Shown: one piece after another, positions 8,918-17,981 of the stretch
How the letters are laid out: each line of letters begins with the position of its first letter
Position numbering within the stretch: position 1 is the first letter of the stretch
Assembly (NCBI GenBank): GCA_021325575.1
Contig: JAJPGW010000005.1
Span: forward strand, 1-64,000
DNA: 64,000 bases
Source of the DNA: Gammaproteobacteria bacterium
GTDB taxonomy: Bacteria > Pseudomonadota > Gammaproteobacteria > DSM-16500
Direction of reading: 5' to 3'
Made by a program: the position numbers and the translations under genes
The notes under the pieces: model-generated
The model's database searches: none
Told to the model about the DNA's origin: nothing
The model's input: only the letters and a program-made list of their open reading frames with translations

Positions 8918-9128
8918 TTTTTATAGCCTCGTAAGTAAGTAATAAAGATTAATAAAAAAACAAACGAGTTGAAAGTGTAAACAAAAGAAACGTAGATGTC
9001 AAAGTATTGATTTATAATTAAATTATTGAATTATTTTTTTACAGAGCTAAAAAAGAACAATTGGAAATTTTAATTTTCACAGAAAATTTTAGGAGATCCT
9101 TCGCTGCGCTCAGGATGACGACCAGATT

Positions 9129-9173
9129 GATAATTATTGTGCCAATTTATAAATAAACTGCACGATAATTATC
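9129..9173. repeat. Inverted repeat at the end of barrel copy 3
   Basis: Arms GATAATTATTGTGC (9129-9142) and GCACGATAATTATC (9160-9173) pair with one mismatch around a 17-base loop. The hairpin overlaps the stop codon of the copy 3 gene and may slow or stop reverse-strand transcription, but there is no T-tract, so I do not call it a terminator. Nearby, 9092-9120 contains a CCTTCGCTGCGCTCAGGATGAC fragment that looks like part of a dispersed repeat. Confidence 0.55.
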
Positions 9174-9840
9174 CGAAATAGTAAGAAAGACCGACACCAA
9201 CCAGATCAGTGTTCGGAATTGAACCATTACCGGTTTTTTGAATTCGATTCCAGGAAACATCGGTGACTAAATTTTGGGTGATGTCATAACTCATCCCCAC
9301 TCCAAAAGTCGGATAAACTTTGCGTGCGATCTGACTAAAAGAAGAACCCGTCACGGTCGAGCCCACCGTTTGCGTGACATTCACGTTGCCATTAGTCGCA
9401 ATATAGGCTAACCCTAATTTGCCATACAGACTAATACATTGTCGCAATATCAGAATACCTTTGCCAACAAGATCCAGTGCGCTGGTTTTGATGGTACCAC
9501 TGCCAATGGCATTGCCGGTTGCAGTAGTTGCCGTTGCCCTCGCTTCAGCGACAGTAAAACGGCTCAAACCTAATTCAGCCGCCCAATTGGGAGTGAACTG
9601 ATATCCGCCAAACACGCGACCCGCGAAACCGGTGTCTTTGCCTGAGTTCGAAAATGAAACAATTGGACCCGGCGCATTTTGCATTACGGGAGCATTAGCA
9701 AACGCACCCTCATGCACATCACCCCAACCCATTTCAGCACCGAGATAGGCACCGGGAAGTGCTGCATTGGCGACCATCATCCCTGTCGCGGCAGCTAGTG
9801 CTACCAGCACTGTTAAGATTTTTCTCACTATGCTCAACAT
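9169..9840 (-). CDS. Outer-membrane beta-barrel protein, opacity/OmpA-like, copy 3
   Basis: This 223-aa precursor is the third paralogue. Its hydrophobic signal segment runs to VANA (about residue 26) and the mature start ALPGAYLGAEMGWGDVHEG aligns with the other copies. Conserved strands are GRVFGGYQFTPNWAAELGLS, LYGKLGLAYIATN and YPTFGVGMSYDITQNLVTD, and the last strand is LVGVGLSYYFG. The segment KGILILRQCISLYGK holds a Cys where the others read LPLQxGFxxYGK, an unusual change in a periplasm-exposed barrel. An AAGGAA ribosome binding site precedes the ATG at 9840. It is first in transcription order of the tandem set. Confidence 0.87.
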   Translation of the reverse strand: MLSIVRKILTVLVALAAATGMMVANAALPGAYLGAEMGWGDVHEGAFANAPVMQNAPGPIVSFSNSGKDTGFAGRVFGGYQFTPNWAAELGLSRFTVAEARATATTATGNAIGSGTIKTSALDLVGKGILILRQCISLYGKLGLAYIATNGNVNVTQTVGSTVTGSSFSQIARKVYPTFGVGMSYDITQNLVTDVSWNRIQKTGNGSIPNTDLVGVGLSYYFG

Positions 9841-9931
9841 TATTATTTCCTTATAAATAATCCATTAGTAGAAGCGTAAGCAAAATAAACTTCGATGTCA
9901 AAAGTAGTTCGATAGACTATGCAGGCAAAAA

Positions 9932-10408
9932 TCAATTAAGCCGAGTCTCCGCTGGCTTATGAAAGACCCAACCTCTAGACAAAGTATAACTGATAAGAAC
10001 CGAGACACCCATCGAATTGATCGCACCCACATAGGATGACAATGAGAACACTTCGACTGAGACATGCATGATAATCCAGGTGACCGCATAACAAGTGGCT
10101 ATCATCACAAGATAGCGAACAATTTGTGAGGTCACAGCATGATGATGCGCTTGAAAGGTGACGCGCCGATTCATAGCGAAGTGATAACTCACAGAGATGA
10201 TATAAGACAAGGCGTAGGCGATTTGGTAATGAGGCTTGATGAAACCCAATATCAGTGTAAACGAGATAAATTGGAGCATAGCACCCGTAGAACCAATGAC
10301 AGCATAAAGTATAAATGACTTATGACGGTTGATCAGTGTATTTAAAAAAATTTTCACCTTAATGGTCACCGTGTTCAGCGACAACCACCGCCTGAATGAA
10401 TAAATCAC
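9932..10408 (-). CDS. GtrA-family membrane protein (probable lipid-linked sugar flippase)
   Basis: The protein is about 145-158 aa with four predicted transmembrane helices (FILYAVIGSTGAMLQFISFT, LILGFI...ALSYIISVSYHFAM, IVRYLVMIATCYAVTWI, AINSMGVSVLISYTLS). The family hallmark FxxNRRVTF is seen as FAMNRRVTFQ, and RGWVF near the end is also typical. GtrA proteins are thought to move polyprenyl-phosphate sugars across the inner membrane for glycosylation. The frame opens at an ATG at 10408 that overlaps the preceding gene by 50 bases; a GTG at 10369 with an 11-base overlap is an alternative start. It is the last gene of the sugar operon and fits there functionally. Confidence 0.85.
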   Translation of the reverse strand: MIYSFRRWLSLNTVTIKVKIFLNTLINRHKSFILYAVIGSTGAMLQFISFTLILGFIKPHYQIAYALSYIISVSYHFAMNRRVTFQAHHHAVTSQIVRYLVMIATCYAVTWIIMHVSVEVFSLSSYVGAINSMGVSVLISYTLSRGWVFHKPAETRLN

Positions 10409-11795
10409 GTATATTAAAATGATAATCCACCATCTTGAACGATGCCGCTTGCAGAATTTTTTTAGCCGCGCTTTTTCCTTTTAAAAGAGAAGGTTCAGCG
10501 GGATGAAGTTGCACATTCTTTTTTAATATTTTATTTAAAACAAAATGCATCATCTTTAAGAATGCGACACTGGTCGCTCTTTTGTGGGGCCAGAAAATGA
10601 CAATTTTGCCATTGGGTTTTAATAATTTTTTAAATTGTCCGAGAATATTTTGAATCTCTTCGGGTGAAAAATGTTCCATGACGCCTAAATTATAAATTCC
10701 ATCAAATGAATTGGCAGGCAGTGACAAATTCAAAATATCGCCTCGCTCAATTCGATGAGCAGTCGGATTATTTTTGGAATAAAGAGTTAACGCTTCGTTG
10801 GATAAATCAATCGCGGTGATTTGATAGTCCTTATGTAAATCCTGGTCCACTTGACCACTACCGCATCCTGCATGTAAGAGAGTGGCAGATGGCGTGAAAT
10901 TTCTTTTTAAATAACGCTCTAGGTGATTTTTAATAAATATTTTTCGATAGATGCTTGCAATCGCCTCATACAGGAGTGAGCCAGAATCTTTTTTTCGTTT
11001 CCAATAACCATCCCAATTTTGTCGATCAACCAGTTCAGCATCCTGCTTATCAATGTTTCGCCCTTGTTGAAAACGACCTGGATTCGCGATTTTTTCAATC
11101 GCGAGCTTTAGCAAAAACATTCCACTACGAAACGCCTCACGAAAATTCAGTTTAGAATGACCGTAGGTACGTGCGGGCAACACAATAGGCACTTCACCTA
11201 AGGTGTGTCCCGTATTTTTTAAAATAAATAAGCTTTCAAAGAAAAAAGAATAGCTAATGGAATTGACCAGTTGAAAGGTCTCGAAAGAAATTTTCTTTAG
11301 ATTATAAATTCGCAGTGCATTGCTCGCATCTTGCTTGATGCCCAATAAATAATGCGTGAGAAAATGGCCGAAATAAGTCATGCAACGGCGAAAAAGACTC
11401 CATCCTGGCAGACTATTGGCTTCGATATAGCGAGAGCCAATTGTCACATCAAAATTTCCTCTTGCCGCGATTAATTTCGGCAAATCAGCTGGATTATGAG
11501 AAAAATCGGAATCCATTGTTAATAAAAAATCGTAATTGTGCTGATAAGCATGGGCAATACCTGCTTGATGTGCGCTGCCAATACCTTGTTTGCCCTGACG
11601 ATGTTTGACAGTTACATGGGGATATTTTTTTGCTAATTCATCCAGCACCTGCCCGGTACCATCCGGTGAATTGTCATCAATAAATAAAATATCGCAACCT
11701 AAATTTAAATCATTAATGCCGGTACAGATTTTTTCTACATTTTCACGTTCATTATAGGTAGGGATAAAAACCAGCATTTTGGGCGAATTCATCAT
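10359..11795 (-). CDS. Fusion of a DPM1-like glycosyltransferase and a methyltransferase
   Basis: This 478-aa protein has two domains. Residues ~7-235 form a family 2 glycosyltransferase of the dolichol/polyprenyl-phosphate mannose synthase type: VFIPTYNERENV, FIDDNSPDGT, TMDSDFSHNP (metal-binding DxD-like), GSRYI and ARTYGHSKLNFREA. After a linker (~250-285), residues ~300-478 form a class I SAM-dependent methyltransferase: LLHAGCGSGQVD (motif I), AIDLSNEAL, NSFDGIYNLGVMEHF and LKPNGKIVIFWP. Such a GT could charge undecaprenyl-phosphate with a sugar that GtrA then flips. The methyltransferase half may act on the sugar or lipid. Its ATG overlaps the upstream stop as ATGA. The joining of the two activities in one chain is unusual. 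Confidence 0.88.
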   Translation of the reverse strand: MMNSPKMLVFIPTYNERENVEKICTGINDLNLGCDILFIDDNSPDGTGQVLDELAKKYPHVTVKHRQGKQGIGSAHQAGIAHAYQHNYDFLLTMDSDFSHNPADLPKLIAARGNFDVTIGSRYIEANSLPGWSLFRRCMTYFGHFLTHYLLGIKQDASNALRIYNLKKISFETFQLVNSISYSFFFESLFILKNTGHTLGEVPIVLPARTYGHSKLNFREAFRSGMFLLKLAIEKIANPGRFQQGRNIDKQDAELVDRQNWDGYWKRKKDSGSLLYEAIASIYRKIFIKNHLERYLKRNFTPSATLLHAGCGSGQVDQDLHKDYQITAIDLSNEALTLYSKNNPTAHRIERGDILNLSLPANSFDGIYNLGVMEHFSPEEIQNILGQFKKLLKPNGKIVIFWPHKRATSVAFLKMMHFVLNKILKKNVQLHPAEPSLLKGKSAAKKILQAASFKMVDYHFNIRDLFIQAVVVAEHGDH

Positions 11796-12727
11796 GAAAC
11801 TCCATCAAGCATGTAATTAATCATTTGTTCAAATGAGACGGTGGGCTGCCAGCCAGTAAGCTGCTGCAATTTAGTGGGATCCCCTTGCAACTTGCCTCGG
11901 CCGCGCTGAATGATTGTTTTATCTTCTTTTACAAAACGCGTCCAGTCGAGACCTAGTTTAGCAAAGGTATTCACTACAAAATCACGGACAGTATGGGTAA
12001 TGCCGGTTGCAATAATAAAATCGTCAGGCGTTTCAAGCTGCAAAATACGATGCATGGCTTCAACATAATTTGGCGCATAACCCCAATCGATTTCTGCCGA
12101 TAAATTGCCGAGTTGGAGCGAATCACTCTCGCCTCTTTTGATCCGGAGCGCGCCCTGAATAATTTTTTGTGAAACAAAGCGCTCGGGGCGTAATGCCGAT
12201 TCATGATTATAAAGAATCCCAGCCGCTGCAAAAATGTGATATTGCTTGCGATAATAACGGCAAATCTGAACGCCCGTCATCTTGGTAATGCCATAAATAT
12301 CATTGGGTGAAAAAGGCGTGAGCTCCGTTTGCGGCGTGGTTGTCGTATCACCATAAACCAAACAGGAAGAAGCATAAAATAATTTGATGGGTGTTCCACT
12401 GGTCCGTATCGCTTCTAACACATTCACTAAACCTGATACATTCACTTCAAAACTTTTGGACCACAACACACTCGGGTCTACTAATTCTTTATTTTGTGAA
12501 GAGTGATGAAATGCTGCGACATAATAAATTTCATCAGGCTGAAATTTTTTTATGAGCGAAGTGACTGCTGACTGGTTCAGAATATCCACCGGTTCCCAAG
12601 AAGTCTGGTCCGAACATTCGGTTTTATTTCGCGCAACGCCCAAAACAAGGTAATTCTGTTTCGTCAGATGAGCCGTTAATAATTGCCCGTCTTGTCCTTT
12701 TGAACCGATGATAAGCGCTTTTTTCAT
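11792..12727 (-). CDS. GDP-mannose 4,6-dehydratase-like SDR enzyme
   Basis: This 311-aa protein is an extended short-chain dehydrogenase/reductase. The NAD(P)-binding motif GSKGQDGQLL is at residues ~8-17, and the catalytic YxxxK appears in DIYGITKMTG with the upstream Ser/Thr in YASSCLVYG. The segments YNHESALRPERFVSQKI and DWGYAPNYVEAMHRIL are characteristic of GDP-mannose 4,6-dehydratase (Gmd), which makes GDP-4-keto-6-deoxymannose. It is shorter than E. coli Gmd (~373 aa), so the exact substrate is not certain. Its ends overlap both neighbours by ATGA, placing it in the sugar operon directly after the C-methyltransferase, a pairing seen in branched deoxysugar pathways. Confidence 0.88.
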   Translation of the reverse strand: MKKALIIGSKGQDGQLLTAHLTKQNYLVLGVARNKTECSDQTSWEPVDILNQSAVTSLIKKFQPDEIYYVAAFHHSSQNKELVDPSVLWSKSFEVNVSGLVNVLEAIRTSGTPIKLFYASSCLVYGDTTTTPQTELTPFSPNDIYGITKMTGVQICRYYRKQYHIFAAAGILYNHESALRPERFVSQKIIQGALRIKRGESDSLQLGNLSAEIDWGYAPNYVEAMHRILQLETPDDFIIATGITHTVRDFVVNTFAKLGLDWTRFVKEDKTIIQRGRGKLQGDPTKLQQLTGWQPTVSFEQMINYMLDGVS

Positions 12728-13959
12728 TTTCCAACAATCTCAAGTTCGGGTAATGAAAAAATAAATTTACCACCGTTGTTTAAATAATTTTGTTCACGCG
12801 CCAAAATGTTGTCTCTAAAATGCCAGGGCAATACGAACAGATAATCAGGTTGCATTGCGTGAACTTCTTTTTCGGACAAAATAGGAATTTGCGTGCCGGG
12901 CGTAAAGCAACCGAATTTATCCACATTCACTTCAGCAATCGAAGGCAGCAAGGATTCATCAATGCCGCAATGTTGTAAAATCACATTGCCTTTGGTGGAA
13001 GCGCCATACCCACACACTTTTTTATTTTCTTTTTTGAGTTTATTTAATAATTCGAGGAGCTCGGTGCGTTGTTTTTCAATTCGCGCCGCAAACACTTTAT
13101 AAGTTTCAAGATCATCCAATCCCATTTGGTGTTCGTCAGCTAACATTTTATTAACGATTTCGGTCGCTTCAGGATAAGGCGCGTCTTTTTTGGCAACCGA
13201 GATAGCAAAACTACCGCCATTAATGTCATTTTGCTCTACTGCGATAATTTTTAAGCCGACACGATCGGTCATCCATTTAATTTGTTTCAAGGCATAATAT
13301 TCAAGATGTTCATGACAAATGGTATCGTAGGAATTGGTTTTCAGCATCAAAGGCAAATAACTTTGTTCAAAATGCCAAACGCCATCCTCCGCCAAAATCG
13401 AATAGACTTGTTCCACAAATTCGAGTGGCGCTTCTAAATCGTAAAACATTGAAATGGACGTAATTATTTTTGCTTTTTGTTTAGGAAAAACTTCCTGCAT
13501 TTTTTTCGCAGAAAAGAAATCTGTCACTAGCTGAATATCGGAGCGATAATATTTTTTAAATTTTTCAGCAGAAGGATCAAATCCAACTAATGTCATCGTG
13601 TCTGGATAAAAACCTAATAAAGTTCCGTCATTACTGCCGATATCGACAGCGATGTCATTTTTTTCTAATTTAACCATTTTTTTCAGCAGGGAGACTTTAT
13701 TTTTTAAATGTTCGACCATCGAACTATTTAATCCAGAACGATAACCGTAATGCGCGCCATACAGTTCAGAAGGCTCATAAGAATGCTTGAGCTGCACCAA
13801 ACCGCAATCGGTGCACTTCACTAAAGTCAGCGGACCGGAAGGTATGTGTTCGTTTTTGGATTGAGGAAAAATGCCTGTTAACGCTTGATTACCTAAATCC
13901 AGCACAGTAACAAGCATGGCTGAACGGCATAAGCGACAATGACTGATTTCTCTCACCAT
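12724..13959 (-). CDS. NDP-sugar C-methyltransferase, TylCIII/NovU type
   Basis: The 411-aa protein has the three-part layout of sugar C-methyltransferases. An N-terminal zinc-binding domain has CRLC at residues ~8-11 and CTDC at ~50-53. A central SAM-binding domain carries VDIGSNDGTLLGFYP and FEQSYLPLML...HEHLEYY. A C-terminal Methyltransf_14-type domain carries KVCGYGASTKGNVILQHCG and PDYLFVLPWHF. These enzymes add a methyl group to a ring carbon of a 4-keto-6-deoxy sugar nucleotide. With the Gmd-like neighbour this implies a branched GDP-deoxyhexose. In Coxiella the equivalent genes belong to the virenose pathway for LPS O-antigen. Start is the ATG at 13959, one codon after the previous stop. 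Confidence 0.9.
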   Translation of the reverse strand: MVREISHCRLCRSAMLVTVLDLGNQALTGIFPQSKNEHIPSGPLTLVKCTDCGLVQLKHSYEPSELYGAHYGYRSGLNSSMVEHLKNKVSLLKKMVKLEKNDIAVDIGSNDGTLLGFYPDTMTLVGFDPSAEKFKKYYRSDIQLVTDFFSAKKMQEVFPKQKAKIITSISMFYDLEAPLEFVEQVYSILAEDGVWHFEQSYLPLMLKTNSYDTICHEHLEYYALKQIKWMTDRVGLKIIAVEQNDINGGSFAISVAKKDAPYPEATEIVNKMLADEHQMGLDDLETYKVFAARIEKQRTELLELLNKLKKENKKVCGYGASTKGNVILQHCGIDESLLPSIAEVNVDKFGCFTPGTQIPILSEKEVHAMQPDYLFVLPWHFRDNILAREQNYLNNGGKFIFSLPELEIVGK

Positions 13960-13962
13960 AAT

Positions 13963-15486
13963 CTATTTCCTCACGTTTGACATATCGATAATATTCGCAT
14001 TGGGATCCGCATTCACTTTTTCTGATGATAAAAGTAATCCATCCAGTTCTGTTCCGTATTCTTTCCAAGTCGGCGCATTGATTTCGCCGGAGAGGCTAAC
14101 ATGGATATTATTATTTTTTATTCCTAATTCACTTAAAGCGGTCATGACAATGGGTCTAATATTCGGTTCATGTTGTGCACTCGGCTCACCGATTTCATTG
14201 CGTTTTTCAGGTGCCACGGGTCCGGATAATTTGACTACGTTAATCCATTCAGGCGCATGTCCTGTGGATTGTTGATAGGCTCTGATTTGATTTTTAATAT
14301 AAGTCAGCTCTAACGAATCGGGCGTAACAAAATAATGGTATACCGTATTTTTGGTCACAAATATGCTGCAAAGCGTCACCATAACAATTCCGATCAGCAA
14401 CCACTCGCGAAGACGGTACGCCCCTAAAAAAGCAAACAGAACAAATAAACTGGCGATGGATAAATAGGTCCTGTACTCGAGTGAAGGATCGAAGCTCGCA
14501 AGCGTCAGAATAAAAGCCGCGGGAAAAAAACTCAGCAACACTAAGGATTTCACCATCCCATTCATGGAAAATTCTTTGGTAACACCGAGTAGTGTCAGCA
14601 AACCAATGATTGAAGCCATCCAGGAGTTAGGATGAATGTTCCACAAATTGCCCGCTTCAAAAAGCGGCCCAGTCAAAAACCATTTTGCTCGATTGAGAGG
14701 ATCATGCACAAACAGTCTCGCATCATATTTTCCAGCAGAGGGCATATGAAAATGCGAAATCGCCCAGCGCCAGCCTATGTAATAAATCAGTACGGCGGCA
14801 ACTAATACAGCAAAATAGACAACCATTTTTTTAAAAAATTCAGTGAGAAAATGTTTCGAATCGATGTTAAACACAACCACTGACGCCATTGCCCAATAAT
14901 AAAATGCAGCAATTTGATAAATCGATAATGCCATAATCAGCAAAAGAAGAGCTAGGGCTCGTAATTTCCATGGGCTTTGTGTATTTGCGCTTTGCGATTT
15001 ATGTACCGTGAACAAAGCTACAATAGCCAATAAAGCGGAAAAACCATAAGGCGCCGTTGTGAAATAGGCAATATACACGGCAATTGTCGGCAACGTTCCA
15101 ATCGAAAGCGCAATGCAAAGCGATAACAGCGGATCAATTTTATTAAGTTTAAACCAGTGAAAAAGCAGAAAAACCAGCGTTGTGATATTGAGAAGACTTA
15201 AAAAACGGACCAGATTTAACGCTTCCACCTGCTTAATCCATTTGAGGCAACAAAACAGTAGCCCGGCCAGTGGGCGCCCTACAATCGACATAAAATAAAT
15301 GACGGAAGAATTACTGAAATTGCCCCAATATGACCAGAAATAATCGTCGGTATGCAGATAATAAGCGTGCACAGCAGGAAAATAAGTCAGCAGCATGACA
15401 ACAAAAATTAGTAGATAAGTGAATCCATTATTAGATACCAACTTATCCAAATAAAATGGGGAAGTATTCTGCTGAACGGTCTGCAT
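13963..15486 (-). CDS. Multi-spanning glycosyltransferase, GtrII/GT-C like
   Basis: This is an integral membrane protein of 507 aa from the ATG at 15486. About ten hydrophobic helices follow an N-terminal periplasmic loop containing YYLHTDDYFWSYWG; the acidic DD pair early in the first loop is typical of GT-C enzymes that use polyprenyl-phosphate sugars, and the overall look is that of GtrII glucosyltransferases. A soluble C-terminal domain (~residues 400-507) follows the last helix. The frame extends upstream to 15528, but those 14 codons lie in a small palindrome, so I prefer 15486. It leads the five-gene sugar operon and could add the sugar to LPS on the periplasmic face. Confidence 0.75.
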   Translation of the reverse strand: MQTVQQNTSPFYLDKLVSNNGFTYLLIFVVMLLTYFPAVHAYYLHTDDYFWSYWGNFSNSSVIYFMSIVGRPLAGLLFCCLKWIKQVEALNLVRFLSLLNITTLVFLLFHWFKLNKIDPLLSLCIALSIGTLPTIAVYIAYFTTAPYGFSALLAIVALFTVHKSQSANTQSPWKLRALALLLLIMALSIYQIAAFYYWAMASVVVFNIDSKHFLTEFFKKMVVYFAVLVAAVLIYYIGWRWAISHFHMPSAGKYDARLFVHDPLNRAKWFLTGPLFEAGNLWNIHPNSWMASIIGLLTLLGVTKEFSMNGMVKSLVLLSFFPAAFILTLASFDPSLEYRTYLSIASLFVLFAFLGAYRLREWLLIGIVMVTLCSIFVTKNTVYHYFVTPDSLELTYIKNQIRAYQQSTGHAPEWINVVKLSGPVAPEKRNEIGEPSAQHEPNIRPIVMTALSELGIKNNNIHVSLSGEINAPTWKEYGTELDGLLLSSEKVNADPNANIIDMSNVRK

Positions 15487-15514
15487 CTTAGTTATTATTC
15501 CTATTTGCCCCGGC

Positions 15515-15531
15515 GTCATGCTAGGCATGAC
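15515..15531. repeat. Short palindrome upstream of the sugar operon
   Basis: GTCATGC and GCATGAC pair around TAG. The outer sequence (GGCGTCATGC...GCATGACAATGAG) resembles the ends of dispersed palindromes elsewhere in the window. It lies between the divergent sugar operon and the MMPL gene; a regulatory role is possible but not shown. The rest of 15532-15731 shows AT-rich promoter-like sequence only. Confidence 0.45.
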
Positions 15532-15731
15532 AATGAGTCTTCTACTTAAAGCAGTTTTCCGCGGTATTATAGAATATAAACCCTGGCTTGAGAAGGTAAA
15601 TTTGGCACCACTTTAGCGGCTTAATCATTTATAACTTATTGATCCTTAATAGATTTTAATACCACCTAATCTCCGTCCCTGCCCCCTATATAATCTCTTA
15701 TAATAGAAAGACTAGTCTTGGAATCCTCCAC

Positions 15732-17981
15732 ATGCTGGAAGGAATCTTTTATAAATTAGGAAAAATCACCTATCGCTTTCGTTGGGCGATTATCCTTTTA
15801 TGGGCTATTTTATTAGTCGCGTGCTTGCCTTTTCTGCCTAATTTCATGGCCCCTTTTAAAAACACCGGTTTCAAAGATCCCCATTCAGAAAGCGCTTTAG
15901 CCGAAACTTATATTAATCAAAAACTCAATTATAATTCGAATCGCATCGTGGTTTTGTATCACAGTGATCAATGGCGAACCGATGAGCCTCGTTTTCAGGA
16001 TGAAATAAAAAATTCGTTGAAAAAATTAAAACAATTTCCAACAAAAAATAAGATTATATATCCAGATAATACTAACAAACAAAATTCAGCCGATAAGAAA
16101 AGTGCTTATGCTGTGATTATGTTTGATAGCAAGGTGAATATCAACAAACCCTTTTTAGACAAGCTAAAAAAAGATATCGTGACGCCCAAGCATCTAACTT
16201 ACAAAATTGGCGGGGAGCCCATTTTTCTGGAAGACACAAGACAACAAACTCAGACCGATCTGTTTAAAGCAGAAGATATTGCAACACCCGTTGCTCTGCT
16301 CACTATGTTAGTGGTATTCGGATCAGTGATTGCGGCAATCGTACCGATATTTTTAGCAATCGTTTTTGCCATGATTATTTTTACGTTGCTTTATTGTGTC
16401 GGCAATGTTTTTTCACTTTCTATTTTTACCGTCAATATTGCATTATTACTGGGGCTTTGCGTCAACCTGGATTACGCCTTGTTTATTATCAGCCGTTTTC
16501 GTTATGAATTACGTCAAAAAATTCCGATCGAAGAAGCCATTGCTGTCACTCAGGCAACAGCAGGTAAAGCCGTATTTTATAGCGGTTTAACGGTGCTAGT
16601 CAGTTTGAGCGCCTTACTCATTTTTCCAATTAATATATTATTTTCTGTCGGTGTCGGTGGAATAATCGCAGTGGTTGTCGCCTTAGCAGTCTGCAATGTA
16701 TTTTTACCTGCTTTACTGGCTGTGATGGGAAAAAAAATCAATGCATGGCCAGTCCCTTTATTAAATTATAAAACCATCAAACATTGGCATTGGATTGTGT
16801 TACGCATTATCAATCATGCCTGGGTCTATTTTTTTCTGATTCTTTCGATTCTGTTATTTTTATCGTTTCCATTTTTAAAAGCAGAATTAGGTGTTTCTGA
16901 TATTCGGATTTTACCAAAAACACTAGAAAGCCGACAGGTTTTTGATGTTTTTAAGAAAAAATACAGCGAAGGCGAATTAGTCCCTATTTCAATCTTAATC
17001 AAAACCAATCAAGGAAATATTTTAGATCGAAAAAATTTAGAGGGTGTTTACGATATCGTGCAAAAAATTAAAAACGATCCGAGCATCTCGAATGTCACTG
17101 GAATTGTAAATAAAACTTCTTCTTTATCAAAAAATGACTATTACAATTTATACCACACCCCAAAAGAAGTTCGTCCCGATGACGTCAAAAAATTACTGCA
17201 ACTCACTACTCACAAGAATTTTACTGTCATTAGCGTAATCAGCAAATACGGCAGTAATGATCAACGAACTAAAGAGTTAATCGAAAAAATACGTAATATA
17301 GATCCGGGAGATCATTTGAGTATTCAAGTCACTGGCGCATCAGCCAACACACTGGATGTGTTAAATAGCATTTCTAATAAATTTATTTTTGGCATTATGT
17401 GGACTATGTTCATTACCTATTTTGTTTTATTACTTTTACTTCGTTCCATTTTTTTACCGTTAAAAGCCATCTTGATGAACCTGTTAAGTTTATTTGCCAG
17501 TTTCGGCGTACTCGCTTTTGTTGTGCAGCTCGGTTATTTCAATGACTTACTGAATATCGAAGCGCAAGGCATGTTAGATATTACCTTATTAATTATTATT
17601 TTCTGTTCGTTATTTGGATTTTCCATGGATTACGAAGTATTTTTGTTGACGCGTATCAAAGAAGAATATGAAAGAACCGGCGACAATATCAAAAGTACGA
17701 TTTGTGGAATTGAATTTAGCGGAAAAATTATTACGAGCGCGGCCCTCATCGTGATTATGATGTGTTTTTCCTTTATGTCCGCCGATATTTTGATTGTAAA
17801 AGCCTTTGGACTCGGAATTGCAGTTGCAATTTTTGTGGATGCATTTTTAATCCGCATCATGCTTGTGCCCGCCACCATGATTCTTTTAGGTAAGTGGAAT
17901 TGGTATTTACCAAACTGGTTAAAGCGAATTTTACCGAAAAATTCTTATCATCCTGAAGATAAAGAAGATGGGACTTTTTAG
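15732..17981 (+). CDS. MMPL-family RND transporter
   Basis: This 749-aa inner-membrane protein has a duplicated architecture: an N-terminal helix, a large periplasmic domain, a block of about five helices, and then the same again. The MMPL signature, an Asp-Tyr pair in helix 4 of each half, appears in LCVNLDYALFIISRFRYEL and GFSMDYEVFLLTRIKEEYE. Members export lipids or hydrophobic small molecules using the proton gradient. No membrane-fusion or outer-membrane partner lies next to it, which is usual for the MMPL class, so the substrate cannot be deduced. It is a single gene; its stop overlaps the stop of convergent yhdP by 4 bases. Confidence 0.92.
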   Translation: MLEGIFYKLGKITYRFRWAIILLWAILLVACLPFLPNFMAPFKNTGFKDPHSESALAETYINQKLNYNSNRIVVLYHSDQWRTDEPRFQDEIKNSLKKLKQFPTKNKIIYPDNTNKQNSADKKSAYAVIMFDSKVNINKPFLDKLKKDIVTPKHLTYKIGGEPIFLEDTRQQTQTDLFKAEDIATPVALLTMLVVFGSVIAAIVPIFLAIVFAMIIFTLLYCVGNVFSLSIFTVNIALLLGLCVNLDYALFIISRFRYELRQKIPIEEAIAVTQATAGKAVFYSGLTVLVSLSALLIFPINILFSVGVGGIIAVVVALAVCNVFLPALLAVMGKKINAWPVPLLNYKTIKHWHWIVLRIINHAWVYFFLILSILLFLSFPFLKAELGVSDIRILPKTLESRQVFDVFKKKYSEGELVPISILIKTNQGNILDRKNLEGVYDIVQKIKNDPSISNVTGIVNKTSSLSKNDYYNLYHTPKEVRPDDVKKLLQLTTHKNFTVISVISKYGSNDQRTKELIEKIRNIDPGDHLSIQVTGASANTLDVLNSISNKFIFGIMWTMFITYFVLLLLLRSIFLPLKAILMNLLSLFASFGVLAFVVQLGYFNDLLNIEAQGMLDITLLIIIFCSLFGFSMDYEVFLLTRIKEEYERTGDNIKSTICGIEFSGKIITSAALIVIMMCFSFMSADILIVKAFGLGIAVAIFVDAFLIRIMLVPATMILLGKWNWYLPNWLKRILPKNSYHPEDKEDGTF

